DNA from: Streptomyces griseochromogenes
GTDB taxonomy: Bacteria; Actinomycetota; Actinomycetes; Streptomycetales; Streptomycetaceae
Direction: 5' to 3'
Length of the DNA: 64,000 nt
Assembly (NCBI RefSeq): GCF_001542625.1
Contig: NZ_CP016279.1
Span: forward strand, 7,936,001-8,000,000
Shown here: positions 9,677 through 18,329 of the stretch, in pieces
How the letters are laid out: each line of letters begins with the position of its first letter
How positions within the stretch are numbered: the first letter of the stretch is position 1
Program-made: the position numbers and the translations under genes
The notes under the pieces: generated by a model
What the model saw: the letters and a program-made list of their open reading frames with translations, nothing else
Database searches by the model: none
Told to the model about the DNA's origin: nothing

Positions 9677-10000
9677 TCGTTCAGGGACGCGGCACGGTTC
9701 TCGCTGGGGCGGCGAACCGGGGAGAACGTCGTGTGCGCGGGGCGGCCGTCGGTCACAGAGGCCGGGGATCCGGCGTCGGACAGGCCACGGCTCTCGCTTC
9801 GGGGCGCGAGGCTCAGGTGGTGCTGGGGCCCTCTAGAAGGCGCACATTCGGCGCGGACACAGACAACGAGCACCGGGCGTCATGGTCGCCTCGGTCGTCG
9901 CAAGGGTGCGGCTGCTCGTCGTGGTCATGCGATCAGTAAAGCAGACCCATGGTGCTGACCGGCCGCCGCTGTCCGCATGCTGGACAGCGGCGGACAGTTC
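9677..10000. other. 324-bp leader/intergenic region upstream of metN
   Basis: The region should hold the promoter of the methionine importer. I looked for SAM-I, SAM-II, SAM-IV and SAH riboswitch core sequences on the minus strand and did not recognise one. A modest inverted repeat (GGTTC to GAACC, about 9696-9718) could form a hairpin near the start of metN. Nothing else was identified. Confidence 0.35.
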
Positions 10001-10651
10001 TCAGCCGCGAACGGAGATCTCCACTCCCGCGTCGGTGACCAGTGCGGACAAGCCCGACAGGTCGTCGACCACCAGGTCGGCGTCGAGCTCCTCGGCCCGG
10101 TGGGTTGTGGCCAACGCCACGGTGGTCATACCGGCCGCTCGGCCCGCCCGGAGTCCGGCCGGGGCGTCCTCGAAGACGACGCAGCGGGCCGGGTCCACAC
10201 CGAGCTGCCGGGCGGCGAGCAGATAGGGCTCGGGGTCGGGCTTGCCGCGGGTGATGTCGTCGGCGGTGATCAGGGTCTTGGGCAGGATGCCGACGGCGTC
10301 GAGGCGGGCCTCGGCGAGCCGGCGGGTGGCTGAGGTGACGACGGCCCAGCGGTCGGCCGGCAGCGCGTCGAGGAACTCCCGTGTCCCGGGCAGAAGCCGC
10401 ACGCCCCCGTCGGGTACGTCCTCCACCTCCAGCTGTTCGACCCGCGCGACCGCCTCGGGCACGAGGCGGGCGGGCAGCAGATCGGCGACTATCTCGGCCG
10501 CGGGCCGGCCGTGCAGTGCCACACGCCGGAACTCCTCGGCGGTGATGCCGTACTCCCGCGCCCAGCGCGTCCAGCAGCGCTCGACGGAGTCGAGGGAGGA
10601 GACGAGGGTGCCGTCGTTGTCGAACAGGAGGGCGTGCGCGTGGATCGTCAT
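10001..10651 (-). CDS. HAD-superfamily sugar-phosphatase / beta-phosphoglucomutase-like hydrolase
   Basis: The 216-residue HAD hydrolase has motif I FDNDGT with nucleophile Asp11 and general acid Asp13. Motif II lies in VVTSAT, motif III is the Lys in GKPDPEPY and motif IV is FEDAPAG. The small cap after motif I is of the beta-phosphoglucomutase/sugar-phosphatase type. The substrate cannot be read from sequence; 2-deoxyglucose-6-phosphatase-like or mannitol-1-phosphatase-like activity is possible. ATG 10651 has AGGG upstream. It diverges from the small membrane-protein pair. Confidence 0.85.
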   Translation of the reverse strand: MTIHAHALLFDNDGTLVSSLDSVERCWTRWAREYGITAEEFRRVALHGRPAAEIVADLLPARLVPEAVARVEQLEVEDVPDGGVRLLPGTREFLDALPADRWAVVTSATRRLAEARLDAVGILPKTLITADDITRGKPDPEPYLLAARQLGVDPARCVVFEDAPAGLRAGRAAGMTTVALATTHRAEELDADLVVDDLSGLSALVTDAGVEISVRG

Positions 10652-10720
10652 GGTCTAGACCCTACGGCGTACGGCGGGGTCGGCGGCGTCGGGCCATTTC
10701 GGCCGTAATAAGGTCACCGC

Positions 10721-11080
10721 ATGCTCAATGCCCTGACGCTGGTGACCGGGGTCGCCGCGCTGCTGCTCGCCGCCTGGTGCGGCTGGGCCGCCTACCGGGA
10801 CCAGCCGACCAAGGACTGGCACTTCATCGGCATGGCCGTGGTGTCGCTGCTGGCCGTGATCCAGCTGGTGGTCGGGATCGTGCAGCTGGCGCGGGGCGAG
10901 AAGCCGGAGCAGGGCACGACGATCTTCGTGGCGTATCTGCTGGGCGCGTTCGCGTGCGTGCCGACGGCGGGCTTCATGTCACTGGCCGAGCGCACGCGCT
11001 GGGGTTCGGTGACGGTGGCGGCCGGCGGTGTGGTGCTGGCCGTGCTGGAGGTGCGGCTCTATGACATCTGGGGAGGCTGA
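10721..11080 (+). CDS. Small four-helix membrane protein
   Basis: The 119-residue protein has four predicted transmembrane segments (about residues 5-22, 35-57, 66-84 and 92-112) with short loops and no known catalytic motif. AAGGT lies seven bases before ATG 10721. It is followed after one base by another small membrane protein, so the two are almost certainly co-translated. I do not recognise a function; the pair looks like a conserved Streptomyces integral membrane gene couple. Confidence 0.75.
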   Translation: MLNALTLVTGVAALLLAAWCGWAAYRDQPTKDWHFIGMAVVSLLAVIQLVVGIVQLARGEKPEQGTTIFVAYLLGAFACVPTAGFMSLAERTRWGSVTVAAGGVVLAVLEVRLYDIWGG

Positions 11081-11081
11081 G

Positions 11082-11501
11082 ATGACGGCGGTGGAGGAGA
11101 AGCCGACCCGGTTGATCAGCGGGCCGGGGATGCTGCTCGTCTGGTTCTACGGCGTGATGGTGGTGGGCGCGGTGTCGCGTTCCGCGTACCAGATCGCCAC
11201 GGACTTCCAGCGGGCGCCGCTGGCCTATGCGCTGTCGGCCGTGGCCGGTGTGGTGTACGGGTTCATCACGTACACGTTGATCCGGGGCGGGGAGACCGCC
11301 CGCAGGGCGGCACGAGTCTGCTGCGCGGCCGAACTGGTGGGAGTGCTGGTCGTCGGCACGTGGACCCTCGTGGAACCCTCGGCGTTCCCCGACGCAACCG
11401 TGTGGTCGGACTACGGCATGGGCTACATCTTCATTCCGGTTCTGCTGCCGCTTTCCGCGATGTACTGGTTGCGGAAGACGGCCACCGGGCGGGTCGCCTG
11501 A
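11082..11501 (+). CDS. Small four-helix membrane protein, partner of the preceding gene
   Basis: The 139-residue protein has a short cytoplasmic N-terminus (TAVEEKPTRLISGPG) and four predicted membrane helices. ATG 11082 is chosen because GGGAGG ends five bases upstream and the previous stop codon is only one base away. Reading from an earlier in-frame start would run back into the upstream gene. Function unknown. It converges on a GNAT gene across a hairpin-containing 95-bp gap. Confidence 0.75.
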   Translation: MTAVEEKPTRLISGPGMLLVWFYGVMVVGAVSRSAYQIATDFQRAPLAYALSAVAGVVYGFITYTLIRGGETARRAARVCCAAELVGVLVVGTWTLVEPSAFPDATVWSDYGMGYIFIPVLLPLSAMYWLRKTATGRVA

Positions 11502-11527
11502 GGCACGCCCGCGGGCGCGGGGGTGGC

Positions 11528-11591
11528 GTGGTTGCTCGCGCCCACACGGCGAAGCCGCATACGGGCGCTGCCCCGCGCCCCTTCAGGGCGC
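11528..11591. repeat. Streptomyces intergenic repeat with terminal hairpin
   Basis: The element reads CGCGCCCACACGGCGAAGCC and continues to a hairpin GCGCCC-CTTCA-GGGCGC at 11575-11591. A close relative lies at 15010-15054. It sits between two convergent genes and probably acts as a bidirectional terminator. Confidence 0.6.
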
Positions 11592-11596
11592 TTCCC

Positions 11597-12094
11597 TCAC
11601 GCCGTTTGAACGAACGCCCCCGCCTGCTTCTCCAGGACGATCATCTCCACGCCGTCGGCGCCCTTGGACCTGCCCACCGTCTGGTAGCCGACGCGGCGGT
11701 ACAGGCGGAGGTTGCCCTCGCTGCGGTGGCCGGTGAAGAGGCGGAACTTGGTGGCTCCCCGCTCCTCGGCCAACGCCGCTTCGGCCGCGCGCAGCAGCCG
11801 CGCGCCGATGCCGTGGCCCTGCAGGCGCGGGTGGACGCAGAGCCTGCCGATGGCGGCCGCTCCGTCCTCGGTCACCTTGCCGCGCACCGAGCCGACCACC
11901 TCCTCCCCGAGGCGGGCCACGAAGACACAGTCCGAACCGACCTCCTCGCGCACCGAGTCGAGGGTTTGGACGAGCGGGTCGATGCGGTAATTGCCGTACA
12001 GCGCCGCCTCGCTCTGGAAGCACAGGTACTGGAGCTTGAAGATCTGCTCCGCGTCCTGCTCGGTCGCCACCGAGATGGTCACGCTCATGCCCAT
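11597..12094 (-). CDS. GNAT-family N-acetyltransferase
   Basis: This is a 165-residue single-domain GNAT. The acetyl-CoA binding loop is LQGHGIGARLL, preceded by the beta-4 strand IGRLCVHP, and the C-terminal strand region is LYRRVGYQTVGR. ATG 12094 sits nine bases after GGGAGG; ATGs at 12115 and 12088 are in frame but less well placed. The substrate is unknown. It is followed upstream by a divergently independent sigma-like gene on the same strand. Confidence 0.82.
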   Translation of the reverse strand: MGMSVTISVATEQDAEQIFKLQYLCFQSEAALYGNYRIDPLVQTLDSVREEVGSDCVFVARLGEEVVGSVRGKVTEDGAAAIGRLCVHPRLQGHGIGARLLRAAEAALAEERGATKFRLFTGHRSEGNLRLYRRVGYQTVGRSKGADGVEMIVLEKQAGAFVQTA

Positions 12095-12139
12095 GTGCGC
12101 ATGCCTCCCGCTCACCTGATCGCCTGTTGTTCCCCACTC

Positions 12140-12646
12140 CTATCCCCGCGCTTCGCGAGCCGCAACCTCCGGTGTGAGCAAACGCCGCAGACATCCAAGA
12201 CATCTGGAACGTTCCGGTCCGAGACTGCCCTGTGAGATACCCAACTCCCCCGCGATCTCCCGGTATGTCAGGTCTTTCGGAGAGAGCAGCGCCTCCATGA
12301 GGCGGGGGCATCGGCCGGGCAGGCGCCGGACCGCCTCGCGCAGGGCGCGATGGCGAGCGGCGGTGAGGGCGAGCTGCTCGGGGCCGGGGCGGATGACATC
12401 GGCCGGCTCGGTGCCGTAGGGGCGTTCCAGGCGAGCGGTGCGGCGGCTGCGGCGGGCCTCCGCGCGGACGGCCTTGCGCAGCCAGCCCTGCGGATCCGGC
12501 GGCGGCCCCTCGGACGCCATCCGCTCCAGGAGGCGGAGCCAGACGGCCTGTTCCAGGTCGCCCGGCTCCCCTCCGGAGGCATATGCCTCGGCGGAGGCCT
12601 CGGCGGTGAGCAGCGGGTGCAGGTCGGCCACCAGGTCGTACGTCAT
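12140..12646 (-). CDS. Small sigma-70-family (ECF-like) sigma factor
   Basis: The 168-residue protein has a shortened region-2-like helix (LEQAVWLRLLERM to WLRKAVRAEARRSRR) and a clear region 4 helix-turn-helix (LTYREIAGELGISQGSLGPERSRCLGCLRRLL). This is the layout of a minimal ECF-type sigma factor. No anti-sigma gene is adjacent. The ATG at 12646 lacks a good ribosome binding site, so the start is provisional. A related protein near glpQ in other Streptomyces is, from memory, also annotated as a sigma factor. Confidence 0.72.
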   Translation of the reverse strand: MTYDLVADLHPLLTAEASAEAYASGGEPGDLEQAVWLRLLERMASEGPPPDPQGWLRKAVRAEARRSRRTARLERPYGTEPADVIRPGPEQLALTAARHRALREAVRRLPGRCPRLMEALLSPKDLTYREIAGELGISQGSLGPERSRCLGCLRRLLTPEVAAREARG

Positions 12647-12746
12647 ATGCGGAACGACGCGCCGCCCCGGCGGCGGGTTTCCGGGGCGGCGTCGAGTCAG
12701 CCCGAACGGGGTGCCGTACGGCCCCGCCGTTGACGGGCGGGCGGGC

Positions 12747-13922
12747 TCAGCCGGCCAGGAAGTCGGCGCGGGCGAGCACGCCGGTGTCGGCGTTGTCGGT
12801 GAAGACGCCGTCGATGCCGGTCGCGAAGTACGTCTTGAAGGCGCCGAAGACGTCGCCGTAGGCGTCCGCCGCGGTGCCCTTGCGGTACTCGGCCGGGAGG
12901 AAGGGGTTCTCGTTGCGCATGGTGTAGGGGTGCAGGATCAGGCCCACCTTGTGCGCGTCGGCGACGAGCGTGGTCGGCTCGGCCAGGGTGCCGTCGGCGT
13001 TCTTCGGTATGACGAGGTCCAGCGTCGGGCCGATGCCGTTCGCGTAGCCGGCCATCTCCCTGAGGCCCTTCGGCGTGATCAGGTCGGCGACCGTGCGCGG
13101 GTCGCCCGCCTCGACGAAGTCGTAGGGGCGGCTGTCCGCCGTGGAGAGCAGGACCACCAGCGGGTTGTCGATCAGCTGGTTCAGCTTCTGGATGCTGCTC
13201 GGCTCGAAGGACTGCAGGATGACCGGCGAGTTCCGCTCGTCCTTGCCGTACTTGCGCAGCAGCTTGGCCACCCGCTCCTCCAGGCCGAGGCCCAGCTTGC
13301 GGAAGTAGGTGGGGTGCTTGGTCTCGGGGTAGATCCAGACCTGCCGGCCGCGCTTGCGGGTCTGCTCGTCCTGCCACTTGAGGACCTCTTCGAACGTGGG
13401 GATCTCCCAGCGCCCGTTGTAGAGGGTGTTGTGCGGCCGGTTGGCCGGGATGCGCTCGACGGCGCGCAGCGTCTTCAGCTCGGCGAGGGTGAAGTCCTCG
13501 GTGAACCAGCCGGTGGTGGGGACGCCGTCCAGGACCTTGGTGGTCTTGCGGCCGGCGAACTCGGGGTGCGAGGCGACGTCCGTGGTGCCGCCGATCTCCG
13601 GCTCGTGGCGGCAGACGAGGTGGCCGTCCCTGGTGGGCACCAGGTCGCCCGCCTCGACGACGTCGGCGCCGAGGTCGAGGGCCAGGTTGTACGAGCCGAA
13701 GGTGTGCTCGGGACGGTAGCCGCTGGAGCCCCGGTGGCCGATGATCGTCGGCTTGGGCAGGCTCTTCAGCCCGCGCCCGCCGTGCGCGGCGGTGCGGGGC
13801 TCGGCGGCTCTGGCGGCGCCGGGCAGTCCGAGGACCGCTCCGCCCGCGCCGAGGACCGCGGCGCCGAGGAGCGCCCGCCGTCCCGTTCCCTGCGTCTGCC
13901 CGTTCACCTGGTCGCTTTCCAT
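12747..13922 (-). CDS. glpQ: Secreted glycerophosphodiester phosphodiesterase
   Basis: The 391-residue protein starts with a Tat-type signal (GRRALLGAAVLGAG) ending near ARA-AEP. The GDPD TIM barrel begins IIGHRGSSGYRPEHT, with the metal and catalytic residues in EAGDLVPTRDGHLV and HEPEIGGTTDV. It should release glycerol-3-phosphate from glycerophosphodiesters outside the cell. ATG 13922 has AGGAG seven bases upstream and excludes a longer non-signal extension. A PHO-box-like repeat lies about 250 bp upstream, and phosphate control of glpQ genes by PhoP is known in S. coelicolor. Confidence 0.9.
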   Translation of the reverse strand: MESDQVNGQTQGTGRRALLGAAVLGAGGAVLGLPGAARAAEPRTAAHGGRGLKSLPKPTIIGHRGSSGYRPEHTFGSYNLALDLGADVVEAGDLVPTRDGHLVCRHEPEIGGTTDVASHPEFAGRKTTKVLDGVPTTGWFTEDFTLAELKTLRAVERIPANRPHNTLYNGRWEIPTFEEVLKWQDEQTRKRGRQVWIYPETKHPTYFRKLGLGLEERVAKLLRKYGKDERNSPVILQSFEPSSIQKLNQLIDNPLVVLLSTADSRPYDFVEAGDPRTVADLITPKGLREMAGYANGIGPTLDLVIPKNADGTLAEPTTLVADAHKVGLILHPYTMRNENPFLPAEYRKGTAADAYGDVFGAFKTYFATGIDGVFTDNADTGVLARADFLAG

Positions 13923-14289
13923 CAGCGCTCTCCTGCCGTCTGCCCTTTCGATGCGCGTCGATCTTAGAGGGGTGCACATGACGGAGGAGAGACCCTGGCT
14001 CGAACACGCGGGTGACGCCGTATGGCTGATGCGGGGCGGGAGGTGACGATCCGTCGGCATGGGAGGGAGCGGGGCGGGCAGCCGGACCACGAGGGCCCCG
14101 CGCGATGTCCGTCACACCGCCGCCGGCCGTCACGGACCGGCTCCGGCACGTCACCGCAGGTAAAGCAATGTCAACAGTGTGTAAGACCTCGGTGAACCGG
14201 CCGCACCCGATGTGCGCACGCACCGGAGCCGCGAGTAATGTCCTCACCTGCACATACACATATCGCTTCCCTCGACATCGGAGGACCCG
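13923..14289. other. 367-bp divergent intergenic region glpQ / plsC
   Basis: The gap separates divergent glpQ (minus) and plsC (plus) and must carry both promoters. It contains a PHO-box-like array (14165-14197, listed separately) and an AT-richer stretch at about 14155-14275 that is unusual for the window. No small gene with a convincing ribosome binding site was seen. Confidence 0.5.
14165..14197 (-). promoter_or_regulatory. Candidate PHO box (PhoP direct-repeat array)
   Basis: On the minus strand three 11-nt units follow each other: GTTCACCGAGG, TCTTACACACT and GTTGACATTGC. The first starts with GTTCACC, the core of the Streptomyces PhoP repeat unit; the others match less well. It lies between glpQ and plsC. 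The distance to glpQ (about 240 bp) is larger than usual, which lowers confidence. Confidence 0.35.
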
Positions 14290-14961
14290 TTGTCCCGCTT
14301 CGCGCTCATCAAGGCAGTGCTCGGACCGATCATGCGCCTGATGTTCCGCCCACAGGTGGAGGGCGTGGAGCACATCCCCGGGGAGGGACCGGTCATCCTG
14401 GCCGGCAATCACCTGACCTTCATCGACTCGATGATCCTGCCCCTGGTCTGCGACCGTCAGGTCTTCTTCATCGGCAAGGACGAGTACGTCACCGGCAAGA
14501 GCCTCAAGGGCCGGCTCATGGCCTGGTTCTTCACGGGCGTCGGCATGATCCCGGTGGACCGCGACGGCGGTCGCGGCGGTGTGGCCGCGCTGATGACCGG
14601 CCGCCGCATCCTCGAAGAAGGCAAGATCTTCGGCATCTACCCGGAGGGCACCCGGTCTCCCGACGGCCGCCTCTACCGCGGCCGCACCGGTATCGCGCGC
14701 CTCACGCTGATGACGGGCGCGCCCGTGGTCCCCTTCGCGATGATCGGCACGGACAAGCTCCAGCCGGGCGGGGCGGGGATCCCCCGTCCCGGCCGCGTGA
14801 CCGTTCGGTTCGGCGAGGCCATGGAGTTCTCGCGGTACGAGGGCATGGACCGGGATCGGTATGTGCTGCGGGCTGTGACCGATTCCGTGATGGCCGAGGT
14901 GATGCGGCTGTCCGGACAGGAGTACGTGGACATGTACGCGACGAAGGCCAAGGCTGCCTAG
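14290..14961 (+). CDS. plsC: 1-acyl-sn-glycerol-3-phosphate acyltransferase
   Basis: The 223-residue PlsC-family enzyme acylates lysophosphatidate at the membrane to make phosphatidate. The catalytic HX4D motif is His41 to Asp46 (NHLTFID), and the glycerol-phosphate binding motif is YPEGTRSPDG. It starts with TTG at 14290; GGAGG lies seven bases before it and no ATG or GTG is available there. It diverges from glpQ, so both genes in this gap relate to glycerophospholipids. Confidence 0.9.
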   Translation: MSRFALIKAVLGPIMRLMFRPQVEGVEHIPGEGPVILAGNHLTFIDSMILPLVCDRQVFFIGKDEYVTGKSLKGRLMAWFFTGVGMIPVDRDGGRGGVAALMTGRRILEEGKIFGIYPEGTRSPDGRLYRGRTGIARLTLMTGAPVVPFAMIGTDKLQPGGAGIPRPGRVTVRFGEAMEFSRYEGMDRDRYVLRAVTDSVMAEVMRLSGQEYVDMYATKAKAA

Positions 14962-15003
14962 TGCCGCCGGCGGTTCGGCGGGTTTCCGGGTGCGGGTGCG
15001 TGA

Positions 15004-15060
15004 GGGCTGATCGCGCCCACGCGGCGGAGCCGCATATCGATACGCCCCGCACCCCTGGGT
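15004..15060. repeat. Streptomyces intergenic repeat, second copy
   Basis: The stretch CGCGCCCACGCGGCGGAGCC at about 15017 with the following GCATAT and GCCCCGCACCCCT matches the element at 11528-11591 at most positions. It fills the short gap between the convergent plsC and MFS genes, as expected for a shared transcription-end element. Confidence 0.5.
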
Positions 15061-15068
15061 GACTCACC

Positions 15069-16592
15069 TCACCCGGCGCTCTCCAGTTTCTGGCCCTTCA
15101 GCAGGAACCAGGCCACCAGCGCCGTTGTCAGCAGGACCGCCGCTCCCGCGCCGGAGGCCAGTTGCAGGCCGTGGACGAAGGAGCCCCGGGCCGCGTCGAG
15201 CAGGGCCTGAGCCGTGTGCGGGGGCAAACTCGCCGACGCCTCCACCGCCGCCCCCAGTGACTCATGGGCCCCTGCCGGGGTTCCGGCCGGGCCGGGGAAG
15301 TCGCGGTAGACACCCGTCACGATCGACCCCAGCAGGGCGATGCCGAGGGCCGCGCCGAGTTCGTACGCCGTCTCCGAGACGGCCGATGCCGCGCCCGCCT
15401 CGTCCTTGGGCACGCTGGAGAGGATCACGTCGGCCGTCACCGTGAAGGAGAGGCCGGCGCCGATGCCGACGACCAGCAGCGCGGCGCCCAGGACCGGGTA
15501 ACCCGTCGAGCGGCCCACGGTCGTGAGGACGGCGAGTGCGATGCCCACGGCCGCCAGACCGCCCGAGACCACGGCACGTACCGAGAAACGGCGGGCCGCG
15601 CGGCCCGCGACCAGACCGGCCGCCACCGCGCCGACGGCGGCGGGCAGTTCGGCCAGGCCCGCCTCGAACGGGCGCCTGCCCTGGACGAGTTGCAGGTACT
15701 GGGAGAGGAAGAACACCAGGCCGGACATGCCCAGCACGGTCAGCAGGTCGGCGAGGACCGCCCCGCTGAAGCCACGGCGCCTGAACAGGCGCATGTCCAG
15801 CAGCGGGGCCGGCATGGTGAGCTGGCGGCGCACGAAGCCGTAGAGGGCCGTCGCGCCCAGCAGGGCCGTGGCGAGCGTGGGCCAGGTGAAGCCGTGGGTG
15901 GCGGCCTCCTTGACCGCGTACACGAGGGCGATCATGCCGATGAGGGACAGGACGACGCTGATCAGGTCCCAGGGGCCGGGGTTCGGGTTGCGGGACTCGG
16001 GCAGCGTGCGGATGCCGACGAGAACCAGGACCGCCATCACCGGCAGGTTGATGAGGAAGACCGAGCCCCACCAGAAGTGTTCGAGCAGGAAGCCGCCCGT
16101 GATCGGGCCGACGGCCGTACCGGCGGAGGCCGTGGCGCCCCAGATGCCGACCGCGAGGCTGCGCTCGCGCGGGTCGTGGAAGATGTTGCGGATCAGGGCG
16201 AGGGTGGCGGGCATCAGGGTGGCGCCCGCGACACCGAGCAGCGCCCGCGCCAGGATCATCAGTTCGGGCGTCGTCGCGTAGGCGTTCAGAACGGATATCG
16301 CGCCGAACGCCGTGGCGCCGCCGAGGAGGATCCGCTTGCGGCCGATGCGGTCGCCGAGGCTGCCCATGGAGACCAGCAGACCGGCGATGACGAAGGAGTA
16401 GACGTCACCGATCCAGAGCAGCTGGGTGCCGGAGGGGTCGAGGTCTTCGCTGATGTAGGGGGTTGCCAGGCCGAGGACGGTGGCGTCGACGGCCACCAGC
16501 AGCACGGCCAGGACGAGGACGGAGAGCGCGAGCCAGCGGCCCGGGCGCTTCTCCACCTCCGCCGCACGAGCCGGCTGCAGGGTGCTGGTCAT
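15069..16592 (-). CDS. MFS drug-efflux transporter (DHA2 family, 14 TM)
   Basis: The 507-residue transporter has about 14 hydrophobic helices. Motif A is present as GSLGDRIGRKR and the helix-1 start LLVAVDATVLGLATPYI is typical of DHA2 proton-coupled drug exporters. The ATG at 16592 overlaps the stop of the upstream TetR gene as ATGA, so regulator and pump are translationally coupled. The substrate is unknown; related Streptomyces pumps export hydrophobic antibiotics or dyes. Expression is likely repressed by the neighbouring TetR protein through the dyad at 17168-17200. Confidence 0.9.
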   Translation of the reverse strand: MTSTLQPARAAEVEKRPGRWLALSVLVLAVLLVAVDATVLGLATPYISEDLDPSGTQLLWIGDVYSFVIAGLLVSMGSLGDRIGRKRILLGGATAFGAISVLNAYATTPELMILARALLGVAGATLMPATLALIRNIFHDPRERSLAVGIWGATASAGTAVGPITGGFLLEHFWWGSVFLINLPVMAVLVLVGIRTLPESRNPNPGPWDLISVVLSLIGMIALVYAVKEAATHGFTWPTLATALLGATALYGFVRRQLTMPAPLLDMRLFRRRGFSGAVLADLLTVLGMSGLVFFLSQYLQLVQGRRPFEAGLAELPAAVGAVAAGLVAGRAARRFSVRAVVSGGLAAVGIALAVLTTVGRSTGYPVLGAALLVVGIGAGLSFTVTADVILSSVPKDEAGAASAVSETAYELGAALGIALLGSIVTGVYRDFPGPAGTPAGAHESLGAAVEASASLPPHTAQALLDAARGSFVHGLQLASGAGAAVLLTTALVAWFLLKGQKLESAG

Positions 16593-17155
16593 GATTCCTC
16601 TCTCCGTGGTGCGTCTGTGCGCCGTGCGCCGCCGAGCAGCAGCTCGACGATCATGTAGGTGAAGTCCTTCGAGGCCACCCGGCCCTCCGCCACCGCCCAG
16701 GCGCCGGAGGCCAGCAGGCCGTACAGCGCCTCGGTGAGCCAGGCCGGGGTGAGGTCGATGCGGAACTCGCCGCTCTCCTGGCCGCGCCGGAACAGAGCCG
16801 TCAGGCGTTCGTCGATGCGAGCCCAGCCCTGGTTCTGCTGCTCGCCCTCGAACAGCTGGTTCTCGGTGTAGAGGAAGGCGAGCAGGGCGGCCGAGGGTTC
16901 GATCGCCCGGACCAGGCGGCGTACGGCCTCGCCCGCCGGGCCCTCGTCCAGGCGGGCCGTGTCCAGAGCCGCCTCGCACTCCGCGATGCCGAGCGCCTCC
17001 AGCGCCCGTACGAGCGCGTCACGTCCGGCGAAGTGGCGGTGCAGCGTGGCCCGGCTGATCCCGGCGGCCCTGGCGACCTCGTCCATGGTCGCCGTGGACT
17101 TGCGGGTCAGCAGGGCGGCTGCGCTGCGCAGCACGTGGTCACGATCCAAGGCCAT
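16589..17155 (-). CDS. TetR-family transcriptional repressor
   Basis: This is a 188-residue TetR regulator. Residues about 8-55 hold the helix-turn-helix (TMDEVARAAGISRATLHRHF) and the C-terminal part is the ligand-binding helical domain with several Trp and Tyr residues. ATG 17155 is chosen over an upstream in-frame start because it places the operator dyad just outside the gene. It overlaps the MFS gene by four bases. The simplest model is a repressor of its own pump operon released by the pump's substrate. Confidence 0.9.
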   Translation of the reverse strand: MALDRDHVLRSAAALLTRKSTATMDEVARAAGISRATLHRHFAGRDALVRALEALGIAECEAALDTARLDEGPAGEAVRRLVRAIEPSAALLAFLYTENQLFEGEQQNQGWARIDERLTALFRRGQESGEFRIDLTPAWLTEALYGLLASGAWAVAEGRVASKDFTYMIVELLLGGARRTDAPRREES

Positions 17156-17167
17156 GAGACAAGGATA

Positions 17168-17200
17168 GCCCATGTGAGACATCTCTGTCTCATCATGGGC
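17168..17200. promoter_or_regulatory. TetR operator: extended inverted repeat
   Basis: The core TGAGACATCTCTGTCTCA is a perfect 7-bp inverted repeat around TCTC (17175-17192). It is flanked by GCCCATG on the left and, after one base, CATGGGC on the right, adding another perfect 7-bp arm pair. The site begins 13 bp upstream of the tetR start codon, where autorepression would occur. Confidence 0.8.
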
Positions 17201-17238
17201 ACGAGTGACTCATCTCTGCTGGTCAGTGGGGGTGCCCG

Positions 17239-18210
17239 TCAGTGCCAGGGCAGCTGTCCGCGCCGCTCCCAGTAGGCGCGCGGCTCCTCGACCAGGGTGG
17301 CGAGGCGGGTCAGCTGGTCCACGTCCAGATCCACGACGGCCGCGTGGAGGTTGGAGGCGAGCTGGGTGACGGTCGCGGCACCGGAGAGAACGACGCCCGC
17401 CCAGGGCTGACGCAGGATCAGGGCGAGGGCGACGGCGTCGCAGCCGAGGCCCGCCTCGTCGGCGATGGCCTTCAGGACGTCCGGGGCGTGCGGCGCGGCC
17501 AGCCGGCCGTTGGCCATGCCCTCCTTGACGATCACGGTGAGCCCGGCGTCATGGGCCTCGGCGAGGGCGGGGGCGGCCGAGGTCTCCAGGGCGTTGTACG
17601 TCGACTGGACGGTACGGAAGAGGGGTGCGCCGTCGACGGTCACCTGGAGGGCGGCGCGGATCGCGTCGGCCTGGGCGGGGCCGCTCGTGGAGAAGCCGAT
17701 GCTGAGTCCCCCGGCGGCGGCCTCGGCGAGCTCGGCGTGCAGGTCCTTGTCGGTGAGAGCCGGGCTGTCCGGGGTCACCGAATGGATCTGGTAGAGGTCC
17801 AGCCGGTCGCCGAGCAGCGCGTCGGTCTCGGCGCGCTGGCGCTCGTAGGTCGCCAGGCCGTGGTCCTTCACCTCGTGCTGTTCGGCGTCGGTGGACCAGC
17901 CGGCCGTGTAGGTGTAGCCCCATTTGCTGCCGACGACCACGTCGTCGATGTCCGGGCGCGCGTTCAGCCAGTCGGCGAGGAACTCCTCGGAGCGGCCGTA
18001 GGAGCGGGCGACGTCGAAGTAGCGTACGCCCTGGGCGTAGGCGGCGTCGAGGAGTTCGTGGGTACGGCTTCGGAGCGCGTCGACGCTGCGGTTCTCTCCC
18101 AGGTCCTCGTCGCGGCCGAGGTTGATGTAGCCGGGGCGGCCGACGGCAGCCAGGCCGAGGCCGATGTGGCAGGTCGGCGTCGTGGCGTGCGCGAGACGGG
18201 CGAAGGGCAT
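17239..18210 (-). CDS. Aldo/keto reductase
   Basis: The 323-residue AKR-superfamily TIM-barrel oxidoreductase carries the family pattern YFDVARSYGRSEEFLADWL (catalytic Tyr), GSKWGY (catalytic Lys) and YQIHSV (catalytic His). NADPH-linked reduction of an aldehyde or ketone is expected; the substrate is unknown. The start ATG 18210 follows GGAG. It is separated from argH by 161 bp that include a repeat hairpin, so it is probably its own unit. Confidence 0.85.
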   Translation of the reverse strand: MPFARLAHATTPTCHIGLGLAAVGRPGYINLGRDEDLGENRSVDALRSRTHELLDAAYAQGVRYFDVARSYGRSEEFLADWLNARPDIDDVVVGSKWGYTYTAGWSTDAEQHEVKDHGLATYERQRAETDALLGDRLDLYQIHSVTPDSPALTDKDLHAELAEAAAGGLSIGFSTSGPAQADAIRAALQVTVDGAPLFRTVQSTYNALETSAAPALAEAHDAGLTVIVKEGMANGRLAAPHAPDVLKAIADEAGLGCDAVALALILRQPWAGVVLSGAATVTQLASNLHAAVVDLDVDQLTRLATLVEEPRAYWERRGQLPWH

Positions 18211-18329
18211 CGGGGGCTCCGTTCGGTCGGCTCCGATGGGGCTTTCGACCAACGTAACCCCGCGATGCCCTTCGCTCCCGCAGGAGATCCCGGGGCGTGC
18301 GGTGTGCCTGCGAGGGCGGATGCCTCGTG

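Noticed and set aside
9622..9873. Small genes in the metN leader on either strand
   Set aside because: Low-complexity translations, no ribosome binding sites and no coding bias.
9677..10000. SAM or SAH riboswitch before the methionine importer
   Set aside because: None of the known conserved cores could be matched by eye. A covariance-model search would be decisive.
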